Positions 15,009-25,067 of a DNA stretch of 64,000 nucleotides are shown piece after piece. Within the stretch, counting starts at the first letter, position 1, and each line of letters begins with the position of its first letter. Source of the DNA: Micromonospora sp. DSM 45708 (GTDB lineage Bacteria; Actinomycetota; Actinomycetes; Mycobacteriales; Micromonosporaceae); the NCBI RefSeq assembly GCF_039566955.1, contig NZ_CP154796.1, positions 5,642,001 to 5,706,000 of the forward strand, in the 5' to 3' direction. The translations under genes were made by a program, and so were the position numbers. Below the pieces are notes generated by a model. It saw only the letters and a program-made list of their open reading frames with translations. It was not told the origin of the DNA and searched no databases.

Positions 15009-16412
15009 TCACTCCAGCTCGTGCAGCATGAGCTGGCGGGCGGCCTCGGTGATCGAGCCGGACAGGCTCGGGTAGATGGTGATGGTCTGGGCCAGCTCGT
15101 TGACGGTGAGGTTGTTCTCCACCGCCATGGTGATCGGCAGGATCAGCTCGCTGGCCTTCGGCGCCACCACCACGCCGCCGATCACCTGACCGCTGGCCGG
15201 CCGGCAGAACAGCTTCACGAAGCCGTCGGCCAGGTCGTCCATCTTCGCCCGGGCGTTGCCGGACAGCGGCAGCATCACCTGGCGGGCCGGGGTCTTGCCG
15301 GCGTCCACCTCGTCCTGCGACACCCCGACGGTGGCCAGCTCCGGGTCGGTGAAGACGTTCGCCGCGACGGTACGCAGGCGCAGCGGTCGCACCGCCTCGC
15401 CCAGCGCGTGCCACATCGCGATCCGGCCCTGCATCGCCGCGACGCTGGCCAGCGGCAGCACGCCGGTGCAGTCGCCGGCCGCGTAGACGCCCGGCACGTT
15501 GGTGCGGGAGACCCGGTCGACCGTGACGTAGCCGCCCCGGGCCAGCTCGACGCCGTATTCCGCCAGGCCCAGGTCGGCGGTGTTCGGGATCGAGCCGACC
15601 GCGATCAGCGCGTGCGAGCCGGAGACCTGCCGGCCGTCGGAGAGCACCACCTCCACGCCGTCGCCGACCCGGCGGACCGCCTCGGCCCGGGAGTTGTTGA
15701 GGATGCTCATGCCCCGGTTGCGGAAGACCCGCTCGATCGCCATCGCGGCGTCGGCGTCCTCGTGCGGCATCACCCGGTCCCGGCTGGAGACCAGCGTGAC
15801 CTGGACGCCCATGGCCAGGTAGGCGCTGGCGAACTCGGCGCCGGTGACGCCGGAGCCGACCACGATCAGGTGCTCGGGCAGCTCGGGCAGGTCGTACACC
15901 TGGCGCCAGGTCAGGATGCGCTCGCCGTCGGGCAGCGCGGTGGGGAGCTGGCGCGGGGTCGCGCCGGTGGCGACCAGCACGGTGGCGGCGTCGATCGGGT
16001 ACCGCGCCCCGCCGTCGGCGGGGGCGACGATCACCTGGTGGGTGTGCCCGAGCTTGTCCTCGCCGAGCCGCGCGGTCCCGGCGACGAACTCCACCCCGGC
16101 CTTGACCAGCTTGGCGTGGATGTCGGCGGACTGGGCCAGGGCGAGCCGCTTGACCCGCTCGTGCACCGCCGGGGCGTCGACCGTGACCGCCTCCAGGCCG
16201 TCGGAGTGCACCCCGAACTCCTCGGTGTCCCGGTAGCCGGTGACCACTTCCGAGCTGGCGATGAAGGTCTTCGAGGGTACGCAGTCGGAGAGCACGCAGG
16301 CGCCGCCGGCGCCCTCCGCCTCGACCACTGTGACATCGGCGTCCAGCTGGGCGGCGACCAGCGCCGCCTCGTACCCGGCCGGTCCACCGCCGATGATCAC
16401 GATCTGGCTCAC
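15009..16412 (-). CDS. lpdA: LpdA-type NAD(P)H quinone dehydrogenase (flavoprotein disulfide reductase family)
   Basis: 467 residues from GTG 16412 (aaagga upstream). FAD-binding GGGPAGYEAALVAAQLDADV at the N-terminus, redox-like GGACVLSDCVPSKT (Cys-x4-Cys), a second Rossmann motif VVGSGVTGAEFASAYLAMGV, and the FAD motif VPGVYAAGDCTGVLPLASVA. The C-terminal dimer domain lacks the His-Glu pair of true lipoamide dehydrogenases, as in mycobacterial LpdA (Rv3303c), which reduces quinones. Likely redox-stress enzyme of the cytoplasm or inner membrane face. Divergent from the cyclotransferase gene. Confidence 0.9.
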   Translation of the reverse strand: MSQIVIIGGGPAGYEAALVAAQLDADVTVVEAEGAGGACVLSDCVPSKTFIASSEVVTGYRDTEEFGVHSDGLEAVTVDAPAVHERVKRLALAQSADIHAKLVKAGVEFVAGTARLGEDKLGHTHQVIVAPADGGARYPIDAATVLVATGATPRQLPTALPDGERILTWRQVYDLPELPEHLIVVGSGVTGAEFASAYLAMGVQVTLVSSRDRVMPHEDADAAMAIERVFRNRGMSILNNSRAEAVRRVGDGVEVVLSDGRQVSGSHALIAVGSIPNTADLGLAEYGVELARGGYVTVDRVSRTNVPGVYAAGDCTGVLPLASVAAMQGRIAMWHALGEAVRPLRLRTVAANVFTDPELATVGVSQDEVDAGKTPARQVMLPLSGNARAKMDDLADGFVKLFCRPASGQVIGGVVVAPKASELILPITMAVENNLTVNELAQTITIYPSLSGSITEAARQLMLHELE

Positions 16413-16518
16413 GGAGCCATCCTTTCGTCCGTGCTCACAGTGACTTTCTTCTCCCCGTCGTGTCCGACACGCACCGTCGTATTCTCCCCCACCCGCAGAC
16501 CGGGCTATCGTCATCGCC

Positions 16519-16974
16519 GTGCGTCTCTACGCCGCTTACGGCTCAAACCTGGACCCCGCTCGCATGCGCGCCTACTGCCCGCATTCGCCGATGGTGGGCA
16601 CCGGCTGGCTGGAGGGGTGGCGGCTCACCTTCGCGGGCGAGGACGTCATCGGCTGGGAGGGCTCGGTCAGCACCGTGGTCGAGTCCCCGGGCGACCGGGT
16701 CTTCGTGGCGCTCTACGACATCCACCCGTACGACGCCGCCCAGCTCGACGAGATCGAGGGCGTGACCGCCGGGACGTACCGCAAGCTGACCGTCCGCGTC
16801 TCGACGCTGGACGGGGACGTGACCGCGTGGGTCTACGTCTTCGACGGCTACGAGGGCGGCCTGCCGACGTCGTGGTACCTGTCGGAGATCGCGAACGCGG
16901 CGGAGAAGGCGGGCGCGCCGGACGACTACGTCACCGAGCTGCGGTCCCGCCCCACCGGCACAGCGTCCGCGTAG
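16519..16974 (+). CDS. Gamma-glutamylcyclotransferase-fold protein
   Basis: 151 residues from GTG 16519. The YAAYGSNLDPARM signature at the N-terminus binds the gamma-glutamyl group, and an acidic residue in the LDEIEG region fits the catalytic Glu position. Length suits the AIG2/GGCT family. It could cleave gamma-glutamyl amines or peptides to 5-oxoproline; actinobacteria use mycothiol rather than glutathione, so the true substrate is open. Divergent from lpdA with about 105 bp between. Confidence 0.85.
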   Translation: MRLYAAYGSNLDPARMRAYCPHSPMVGTGWLEGWRLTFAGEDVIGWEGSVSTVVESPGDRVFVALYDIHPYDAAQLDEIEGVTAGTYRKLTVRVSTLDGDVTAWVYVFDGYEGGLPTSWYLSEIANAAEKAGAPDDYVTELRSRPTGTASA

Positions 16975-17025
16975 CGCGTCTCCCACCCCGACAGTGTGCG
17001 CCGGACGACTGGCCGGCCGCTCGGC

Positions 17026-17043
17026 GACCCCGGCACGGGGGTC
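17026..17043. terminator. Short hairpin between convergent genes
   Basis: gacccc (17026-17031) pairs with ggggtc (17038-17043) across six bases, between the stop codons of the cyclotransferase and acetyltransferase genes. Weak but well placed. Confidence 0.4.
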
Positions 17044-17048
17044 CCGGG

Positions 17049-18011
17049 TCACACCCCCGGGGCGGTCACGCTCCGCTCGTACAGGTCGGTCCAGCGCTCC
17101 TCCACCAGTCCGACCGAGCGGTAGAGCGTGACCGGGGCGGTCGGGTTGGCCAGGTCCACGCCCAGCCCGGCCCGGACGCGCCCCTTGGCCGCGTAGACCG
17201 CGAAGGCCCGGCGCAGCAGCGCCGCACCCACCCCGCGCCGCCGGTGGGCCGGCAGCACGGACAGCGTCCGGACCCAGCCCGCGCCGTGCTCCACCGCCTG
17301 GTCGGAGGACTGCAACGCCCCGGCCGGCTCGCCGTCGACAGCGGCCACGAACCACTCGTCCCAGACCTTGCCGTACGCCGGGATCAGCTCCCGCCAGCGG
17401 GCGAAGTCGAGCGGCTCGTAGTCGAGCGTGTCGCGGAACGCGGTGTCGTGGATCCGGTGGAACAGCCGCAGGTCGGCCTCGTCGTCGGGGCGCAGCGGCC
17501 GGACCGTCACCCCGGCCGGCGGGGGCGGCTCGGCCGGCAGGTCGGCCAGCGGGCGACTCATCCGGACGTACCGCTTGACCCGGTGGAACCCGGCCTCGAC
17601 CAGCTCGCCCGCCCAGCGGGTCTCCGGTGCGCACAAGCCGGTGCGCGCGGTCAGCGCGGGCACGCCGCGCTCGGCGGCCCGTTCGGCGACGCGGTCGAGC
17701 AGCCGGGCCAGCAGCGGGGCGCGCAGCTCGACGCCCCGGGCCGGATCGACGAACACGTCCACCCACTCCCGGCCCACGCCGGTCGGGTTGCTCAGGATCG
17801 ACCAGGCGACCGCCGTCCCGGCCGGGTCGGTGACCAGCCAGGAGTCCCGGGCCGGGTCGACGAACGGCGCGGTCAGCGCGTCCCGCACGTCGTCGGCGTC
17901 GAAGTCCGGGTATCCCACGGCGAACGTGTCGGCGGCATGCACCACCGCCAGGATCGCGGGGACGTCGTCGAGCGTGGGGCGGCGGGCCGTCCAGCCGGCG
18001 GGGAGCGTCAC
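17049..18011 (-). CDS. Two-domain GNAT N-acetyltransferase
   Basis: 320 residues from GTG 18011. The first GNAT-like half (residues 1-160) is degenerate; the second half keeps the acetyl-CoA loop (RTLSVLPAHRRRGVGAALLR) and a typical end (VTLYRSVGLVEERWTDLYER). The layout is like MshD-type tandem GNATs, but no mycothiol genes lie nearby, so the substrate is unknown. Cytoplasmic. It reads toward the cyclotransferase gene and is downstream of the SCO6745-like gene on the same strand. Confidence 0.8.
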   Translation of the reverse strand: MTLPAGWTARRPTLDDVPAILAVVHAADTFAVGYPDFDADDVRDALTAPFVDPARDSWLVTDPAGTAVAWSILSNPTGVGREWVDVFVDPARGVELRAPLLARLLDRVAERAAERGVPALTARTGLCAPETRWAGELVEAGFHRVKRYVRMSRPLADLPAEPPPPAGVTVRPLRPDDEADLRLFHRIHDTAFRDTLDYEPLDFARWRELIPAYGKVWDEWFVAAVDGEPAGALQSSDQAVEHGAGWVRTLSVLPAHRRRGVGAALLRRAFAVYAAKGRVRAGLGVDLANPTAPVTLYRSVGLVEERWTDLYERSVTAPGV

Positions 18012-18053
18012 GCGGCCGATCCTGGCAGCCGGGCCGACCGTCGCGCCTCCCAA

Positions 18054-18800
18054 TTATCCGCCCCGGGCGTGCCGCCGCGCGGCGGTGAGCAGCTCGACCA
18101 GCTCCGTGCCGCCGGCCGGGCCGAGGGCGTGGAACGCCGGGGACACCAGGCGGTCGGTCACCGCCTCGGCCCAGATCCGGCGCCGCACCAGCGGCCCGAT
18201 CGGCGGGTACGGCGGCGCCCACCCGCAGGCGGCGGCGCCCGCCTCCCCTTCCGGCCCGGCCAGCACCGCCTCCAGCGGGGTCAGCCCGGCGGCCCGCACC
18301 GCCAGCAGGTACGCCCCGGCGAAGTGCTCGCGCAGCAGCAGCAGGCCGACGGCCGCGCGGGCGCCGGCGGACGGCTCGGGCGCCGGCATCGGCATGGCCC
18401 GCCAGGCGGCGAAGAGCGGCATGGCGCTGCCGTCCGCCGCGTCGACGGCACGGCCGAGCAACCCGGCGAGCCGGGCCACGCCGGGTGCGTCGCCCAGCCG
18501 GGCCGTTCCCCACCGGCAGCACTCGGCCAGGTTGGCGGCGGCCACCTCCAGCGGCGGCACCGTCCGCGCCGAGGCGTCCCAGCCGTCCGCGACCGCCTCC
18601 GGGGCGATGAAGCCGAGCGTCGCGGCCACCGTCTCGGCGCGGACGTCACCGAGCGCGCCGGCCCGCCCGGTGATGTAGAAGGCCCACCCGGAGATGCCGA
18701 GCAGCCGGGCCCGGCGCAGCGTGGACGGGCATCGGGAGAACGCCTCGCCGAGTTCCAGCACCAGCGGCTTGCTGGCGGCCACGACCTGCTCGGGAGTCAT
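18054..18800 (-). CDS. SCO6745-like conserved protein
   Basis: 248 residues from ATG 18800 (MTPEQVVAASKPLVLELGEA). All-alpha, Ala/Leu-rich, no membrane or signal segment. ITGRAGALGDVRAETVAATL followed by GFIAPEAVADGWD resembles the SCO6745 family of actinobacterial proteins, which are related in fold to HTH-like proteins but have no known activity. It lies between the coiled-coil gene and the GNAT gene on the same strand. Family call is moderate. Confidence 0.55.
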   Translation of the reverse strand: MTPEQVVAASKPLVLELGEAFSRCPSTLRRARLLGISGWAFYITGRAGALGDVRAETVAATLGFIAPEAVADGWDASARTVPPLEVAAANLAECCRWGTARLGDAPGVARLAGLLGRAVDAADGSAMPLFAAWRAMPMPAPEPSAGARAAVGLLLLREHFAGAYLLAVRAAGLTPLEAVLAGPEGEAGAAACGWAPPYPPIGPLVRRRIWAEAVTDRLVSPAFHALGPAGGTELVELLTAARRHARGG

Positions 18801-18840
18801 CGGCGATCCGCCGTCCGTCCACCGTGGCCGTTCATCACGC

Positions 18841-19875
18841 TCAGTCTGCCCGGTCGTCACCGCGTTCGGCATCCCCCTCTTCGGCGTCGAGCGCCTCCAA
18901 CACGGCCTCCACCTCGCCGGCACGCCGACGGGCGGCGGTGAGCGTCCGTTCCGCGCCCCGGCGGGCCAGCCGGGCCCGGCTCAGCTCCTGCTCGGCCACG
19001 GCCCGGCGGCGCTCCAACTCGGCCAGCTCGGTCTCGATCCGGTCCAGCGCCGCCACGCCGTCCCGTTCGGCCGTACCCGCCCCGGCCAGCTCCTGCTCGG
19101 CCCGGTCCAGGTCCGCGCGGGCCTTCGCCAGTTCCCGGGTCGCCGCCCGTCGCCGGGCGGCCCGCTCGGCCCGCGCCGCCCGCTCGTCGCGGGCCCGGCG
19201 CGCGTCGGCCCGCGCGGTCGCCCCGTCCGGTCCGCCGGACTTCCCGGCCCGGTCCGGTACGCCGGACTTCCCGGCCCCGTCCGGTACGCCGGACTTCCCG
19301 GCCCCGTCCGGTACGCCGGACCTCCCGGCCCGCTGCGGTACGCCGGTCTCCTCCTCGCCGCCGGTCACCAGCCGGAGCTGCGGGCGGGGCACCTCGCCGA
19401 ACCCGGCGTAGTGGCTGGCCCGCAGCAGCCGGCCGGCGCGTACCTGTTCGGCCACCTCGATGTCGGAGAGCGCGGCGTTGAGCGTCGCCTCCACCTCGCC
19501 CAGCGGCAGCTTCCCGGCCGGCGGCGCGGCGGGTTCGGCGGCGGCCAGCTTGCGTACCTCGGCGACCAGCGCGCCCACGACGGCGCGCCGCTGGGCGGAG
19601 AGTTCCCGCAGCTTGCCGCCGCGCAGGTCGCGTTGTGCGGCGCGGAGCGAGTCGGCGAGCCGGGCCAGGTCGGCGACCAGCTCGGGTCGCCGGATCGCGA
19701 GCAGGTTGACCAGCCAGGCCGCGACCGTGGGCCGGCGCAGTCGGCCGATCTCCCGGGCGGTACGCGGATCGCCCGCCTGGCGCGCCTGCGCGACGGCGGC
19801 GTCCCGGGCCGCGACGAACCGGTCCGGCGGCGTGGCGTAGAGCTGCCGGACCACCTCGGCCGGAACGTCAGGCAT
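18841..19875 (-). CDS. Coiled-coil hypothetical protein with internal nonapeptide repeats
   Basis: 344 residues. N-terminal helical part (residues 1-170) with RFVAARDAAVAQARQAGDPR and RRPTVAAWLVNLLAIRRPEL, then a repeat block of SGVPDGAGK-type nonapeptides (about residues 175-217), then a long Ala/Arg/Glu-rich coiled coil to the end. No signal or membrane segment. Relatives of the N-terminal part occur widely in actinobacteria without known function. It overlaps the MBL-fold gene's stop by eight bases, so it is the second gene of that operon. Confidence 0.75.
   Translation of the reverse strand: MPDVPAEVVRQLYATPPDRFVAARDAAVAQARQAGDPRTAREIGRLRRPTVAAWLVNLLAIRRPELVADLARLADSLRAAQRDLRGGKLRELSAQRRAVVGALVAEVRKLAAAEPAAPPAGKLPLGEVEATLNAALSDIEVAEQVRAGRLLRASHYAGFGEVPRPQLRLVTGGEEETGVPQRAGRSGVPDGAGKSGVPDGAGKSGVPDRAGKSGGPDGATARADARRARDERAARAERAARRRAATRELAKARADLDRAEQELAGAGTAERDGVAALDRIETELAELERRRAVAEQELSRARLARRGAERTLTAARRRAGEVEAVLEALDAEEGDAERGDDRAD
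19226..19350. repeat. 27-bp tandem repeat, four units plus a partial fifth
   Basis: Units start at 19226, 19253, 19280 and 19307, each close to tccggtacgccggacttccc, with a diverged partial unit at 19334. They encode nine-residue repeats within the coiled-coil protein. Near identity of units 2 and 3 implies recent expansion; copy number is likely to vary between strains. Confidence 0.9.
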
Positions 19876-20500
19876 CGATCCGGGTGCCCGGCTCCAGACG
19901 GCGGTAGTCGGTGCCGGACATGGCCGTGTACTGCCGGTCCAGCAGGCCGAGGCCGTTGGCGTTGAGCAGCCCGTCGTGCAGCGCGTACGCGCGGCGGGGG
20001 GCGACCGCGCGGACGAAGTCGAGCACCTCGGAGAACTTCGACCAGGGCGCGTGGATCGGGGCGAACAGCGTGTCCACCTGGACGTCGTCGGGGGCGACCA
20101 GCGCGTCGCCCGGGTGGTAGACCGTGTCGCCGAGGAGGTAGCCCAGGTTCTGGATCACCGGGATGTCCGGGTGGATGACCGCGTGCTGGCCCCCGTACGC
20201 GCGCACCGGCACGCCCGCGGCGGTGAACGACTCGCCCGGCGTGACCACCACGAGCGCCTCGGCGGCGTCGCCGAGGACCCCGGCGAGCGAGGCGGGCCCG
20301 TGCACCGGCACCGCCCGCCGCGCCAGCGCCCGGGTCAGCGCGGCGACGTCCACATGGTCCGGATGCTCGTGGGTGACCAGCACCGCGTCCGCGCCGTCCA
20401 GCGCCTCGGACGCGTCGCTGAAGACACCGGGGTCGACGACCAGCACTGCCCCGTCGTGCTCCAGCCGGAGACAGGAGTGGGCGTACTTGGTGAGCCGCAT
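19868..20500 (-). CDS. MBL-fold metal-dependent hydrolase (UlaG-like)
   Basis: 210 residues. Metallo-beta-lactamase fold motif VLVTHEHPDHVDVAALTRAL, a later Asp-containing strand (DTVYHPGDALV), and a C-terminal His (YALHDGL). The short LTKYAHSCLRLEHDGAVLVV start is typical of the UlaG/YtnP-like group acting on phosphodiester or lactone-type substrates. Two metal ions are expected. It heads a two-gene operon with the coiled-coil protein. Substrate unknown. Confidence 0.85.
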   Translation of the reverse strand: MRLTKYAHSCLRLEHDGAVLVVDPGVFSDASEALDGADAVLVTHEHPDHVDVAALTRALARRAVPVHGPASLAGVLGDAAEALVVVTPGESFTAAGVPVRAYGGQHAVIHPDIPVIQNLGYLLGDTVYHPGDALVAPDDVQVDTLFAPIHAPWSKFSEVLDFVRAVAPRRAYALHDGLLNANGLGLLDRQYTAMSGTDYRRLEPGTRIDA

Positions 20501-20622
20501 CGTGACTCCTCCAATATCGAATCGTGACGTCCTCAGCGCAGTCTGCCGGAACCGGCGCGACCTCGCGTCGCGTCCGAGGTATCGGTCCCGGCTGGCGGGG
20601 CCGTCGACGATCGGAGCGGGGA

Positions 20623-21582
20623 ATGGGCGGACGACGACTCCGGGGCGGGTCCCTGGTGGCGGTGGGCCTGGTCGCGGTGCTGGCGGTGGGGGCGTGCAGC
20701 GCGGGCGGGGACAGCGGCGGCGACTCGGCGGCGCGGGCGCCGCAGGCGGCCGAGGGCGGCGCGGATCGCGACCAGGCGGCGCCGGGCGGGACCGGCGGCG
20801 CCGACCTGCGGGTGGACCAGCGGTCGATCATCTACACCGGAACGATGCAGGTGCGGGTGGACGACGTGGACCGCGCGGCGCGGGAGGCGACCGGGGCGGT
20901 GACCGCGGTCGGCGGCTTCGTCGGCGGCGACCGGCGGTCGAGTTCGTCGGCGGACGCCCGGGCGGTGCTGACGCTGCGGGTGCCGGCGGACAGGTTCGCC
21001 GGTGTGATCGACCAGCTCGCCGGCTACGGCCGGCAGGAGCGCCGGGAGATCCGCACCGAGGACGTCACCGAGCAGGTGGTCGACCTGGACGCCCGGATCG
21101 CCACCCAGCGGGCCCGGGTGGAGAGCGCCCGCAAGCTGCTCGCCCAGGCGAGTTCTGTGGATCAGCTCGTCACGTTGGAGAACGAGGTGGGCACCCGGCA
21201 GGCGGATCTGGCCGCGTTGGAGGCGCGCAAGCGCCGGCTGGCCGACCTGACCGCGCTCTCCACCATCACCGTGACGTTCCTCGGTCGGGACGCCAGCACC
21301 GCCGAGGAGGGTGCCGACCTCGGCTTCCTCTCCGGGCTGGGCGGCGGTTGGGCGGTGTTCCTCACCTCGGTACGCGTGCTGCTCACCGTGCTCGGCGCCG
21401 TGCTGCCGTTCGCGGTGGTGATCGGCGTACCGCTGTGGTTGCTGCTGCGGTGGCGGCGGCGGGTGCGGGCCCGGCGGACGCCGCCGCCCGGCCCGTACCC
21501 GGTGGGACCGCCGCCGGTCGGGCCGGGCGGCGGTCCGGTCAGCGCGCCGCCGCCAGTGCCCGCAGCGCGGTCTGGACCATGA
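20623..21582 (+). CDS. DUF4349-type lipoprotein
   Basis: 319 residues from ATG 20623 (gcggggaa upstream). A lipobox AVLAVGAC gives an acylated Cys near residue 26. The extracellular part has RSIIYTGTMQVRVDDVDRAA and VDLDARIATQRARVESARKL (coiled coil), as in DUF4349 proteins. A second membrane helix (LLTVLGAVLPFAVVIGVPLW) precedes a Pro-rich cytoplasmic tail. The last 44 bases overlap the convergent M20 gene. Probably an envelope sensor or scaffold; function undefined. Confidence 0.85.
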   Translation: MGGRRLRGGSLVAVGLVAVLAVGACSAGGDSGGDSAARAPQAAEGGADRDQAAPGGTGGADLRVDQRSIIYTGTMQVRVDDVDRAAREATGAVTAVGGFVGGDRRSSSSADARAVLTLRVPADRFAGVIDQLAGYGRQERREIRTEDVTEQVVDLDARIATQRARVESARKLLAQASSVDQLVTLENEVGTRQADLAALEARKRRLADLTALSTITVTFLGRDASTAEEGADLGFLSGLGGGWAVFLTSVRVLLTVLGAVLPFAVVIGVPLWLLLRWRRRVRARRTPPPGPYPVGPPPVGPGGGPVSAPPPVPAARSGP

Positions 21583-22798
21583 GGCGTACGCCCGCCTCGA
21601 TGGCGCGCTCGTCCACGTCGAAGGAGGCCCGGTGCAGGTCCACGTTGGGACCGTTCCGGCCGACGCCGAGGCGGGCGAGCGCGCCGGGCACGTGCTCCAG
21701 GTACCAGGAGAAGTCCTCGCCGCCCATGCTCTGCGGCGTCTCGGCGATGCCCTCCGGCCCGAGCGCCGACGCGGTGGCGGCGGTGAGCACGCCGATGGCC
21801 CCGGCGTCGTTGGTCACCGGCGGGCGACCGCGCAGGTATTCCAGGTCGACGGTGGCGCCGGTGGGGGCGAGCACGTCGCGCACCACCTGGGCCACGATCT
21901 TGGGGGCCTGCTCCCAGGTCTCCCGGTCCATCACCCGCAGCGTGCCGGCGGCGGACGCCTCGGAGGGGATGACGTTGTAGCGGGTGCCGGCGGAGGCGTG
22001 GCCGAACACCAGCAGCAGCCCGCTGTTGGCCGGCACCCGGCGACTGATCAGCGTCGGCACCTCGGTGACCAGCCGGCCGAGCGCGTCGACCAGGTCGACG
22101 GTCAGGTGCGGCCGGGCGGTGTGCCCGCCCGGCCCGGTGAGCCGGACGGTGACGTTGTCGGCGGCGGCGGTGATCGGGCCGACCCGCAGGCCGACCTTGC
22201 CGACCGGCAGGTTCGGGTCGCAGTGCAGCGCGAAGATCTGCACCACGTCGTCGAGGCCGCCGGCCTCGATGACCTCCAGCGAGCCGCAGGGCAGGATCTC
22301 CTCGGCCGGCTGGAAGATGAGCCGCACCCGGCCGTCGAGCTGGCCGAGGTCGGCGAGCTGGGCGAGCAGCATGCCGACGCCGAGCAGCACGGCGGTGTGC
22401 ACGTCGTGGCCGCAGGCGTGGCAGACGCCGTCCACCGTCGAGCGGTACGGCACGTCCTTCGGGTCGCTGAGCGGCAGCGCGTCGATGTCGGCGCGGAGCG
22501 CGACCACCGGCCCGTCGGGGCGGCCGTCGATGTCGCAGATGACGCCGTTGCCCTTCGGCAGCAGGCGCGGGCTCAACCCGGCGAGGGAGAGTTCCCGGTG
22601 CACCAGGGCGGCCGTCTCGAACTCCTCGCCCGACAGTTCCGGGTGGGAGTGGATGTGACGGCGGGTCGCGATGAGACCGGGTACCCGCAGCGCGAGCAGA
22701 TGGTCGAGCTCGAAGGGCAGGGGCTGGGAACCGGTCGGCGCCTCGGGCCGGGACGACGCCAGCGGGCCGCCCGAGGGCAGCGTCAACGCACTCGTCAC
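21539..22798 (-). CDS. M20-family amidohydrolase (AmiB1-like)
   Basis: 419 residues from GTG 22798. Metal ligands of the M20D group are visible: HACGHDVHTAVLLG, FQPAEEILPCGSLEVIE, and MGGEDFSWYLEHVPGALARL near the C-terminus; the N-terminal RRHIHSHPELSGEEFETA is typical. The dimerisation domain contains GPGGHTARPH. Such enzymes remove amino-acid or acyl groups from amides (hippurate-, indole- or peptidyl-type). In M. tuberculosis the amiA1/amiB1 genes occupy a comparable place beside the lpdA-pmmB-upp group. Confidence 0.9.
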   Translation of the reverse strand: MTSALTLPSGGPLASSRPEAPTGSQPLPFELDHLLALRVPGLIATRRHIHSHPELSGEEFETAALVHRELSLAGLSPRLLPKGNGVICDIDGRPDGPVVALRADIDALPLSDPKDVPYRSTVDGVCHACGHDVHTAVLLGVGMLLAQLADLGQLDGRVRLIFQPAEEILPCGSLEVIEAGGLDDVVQIFALHCDPNLPVGKVGLRVGPITAAADNVTVRLTGPGGHTARPHLTVDLVDALGRLVTEVPTLISRRVPANSGLLLVFGHASAGTRYNVIPSEASAAGTLRVMDRETWEQAPKIVAQVVRDVLAPTGATVDLEYLRGRPPVTNDAGAIGVLTAATASALGPEGIAETPQSMGGEDFSWYLEHVPGALARLGVGRNGPNVDLHRASFDVDERAIEAGVRLMVQTALRALAAAR

Positions 22799-23226
22799 GT
22801 CGAATTCTCGATCACTTGAGAGGGATGGATCATCGGGCAGAACAGCAGACAGCCTAGACCCCCGACGGTGACGCTGCGCAACGTCTTTCTGGTAGCGGTC
22901 GGACCGCGCAGCGTCACGAATGCCCTGGTGGGAGCGCTCGAATATCTGCGGGACAGCAGGTAGATCGCGGTCGGACGCCGTCATCTGCCCCCCACCTCCT
23001 ACAACGCGTAACCGATTCATCGATTACCAAAAGCCGAGTGGTCGTTCCGAATTGTCGCATTAGTCGCGGCAATTAACTGCCACTCCGACAATTGCCCGAC
23101 AACCGTCGGCTGCCGGGCGACTCCCGACGGTGACATGGCCGTCCGCTCACCGACCGCACATGCTGTCCGTCCCGTTCACCCGATCGGGTTACCCGCATTC
23201 GGAAATCGCACACCCGCCCCGGACGC
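22799..23226. other. Intergenic stretch without a supported gene
   Basis: About 430 bases between the M20 and mutase genes. The middle (23030-23100) is AT-richer than its surroundings, with attaccaaaagcc and ggcaattaactg, and probably holds the promoter of the M20 gene. Open frames across it have no ribosome site or family-like sequence. Confidence 0.5.
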
Positions 23227-23273
23227 GACGGCGGCCCGCGCCGGGCACCGGGTGCCTCGGCGGGGCCGCCGTC
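23227..23273 (-). terminator. Long terminator hairpin after the acyl-CoA mutase gene
   Basis: 11-bp perfect outer stem (23227-23237 with 23263-23273), continued inward by cgccg/cggcg and ggcac/gtgcc after one bulge. It starts ten bases past the mutase stop codon. Confidence 0.85.
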
Positions 23274-23282
23274 GGGGACGTC

Positions 23283-24866
<1,584 letters not shown>

Positions 24867-25067
24867 TACCGGATGGTAGGACGCGGTCGCCGCTCGGTGG
24901 GTGAGGGATACCGCACACCGGACCGGCGGCCCACCGGAGGTGAGTAGCTGGCCACATACCGTCGAGTAGGTAAACGCCCGCCGCGTCGGGTTTCGCATCG
25001 GGCGTCGGAACCAGCAAGATAGAGGGGTTGTGTCCCAGCCCCCTCGATATCCCCCGGTGGCTTTTCT

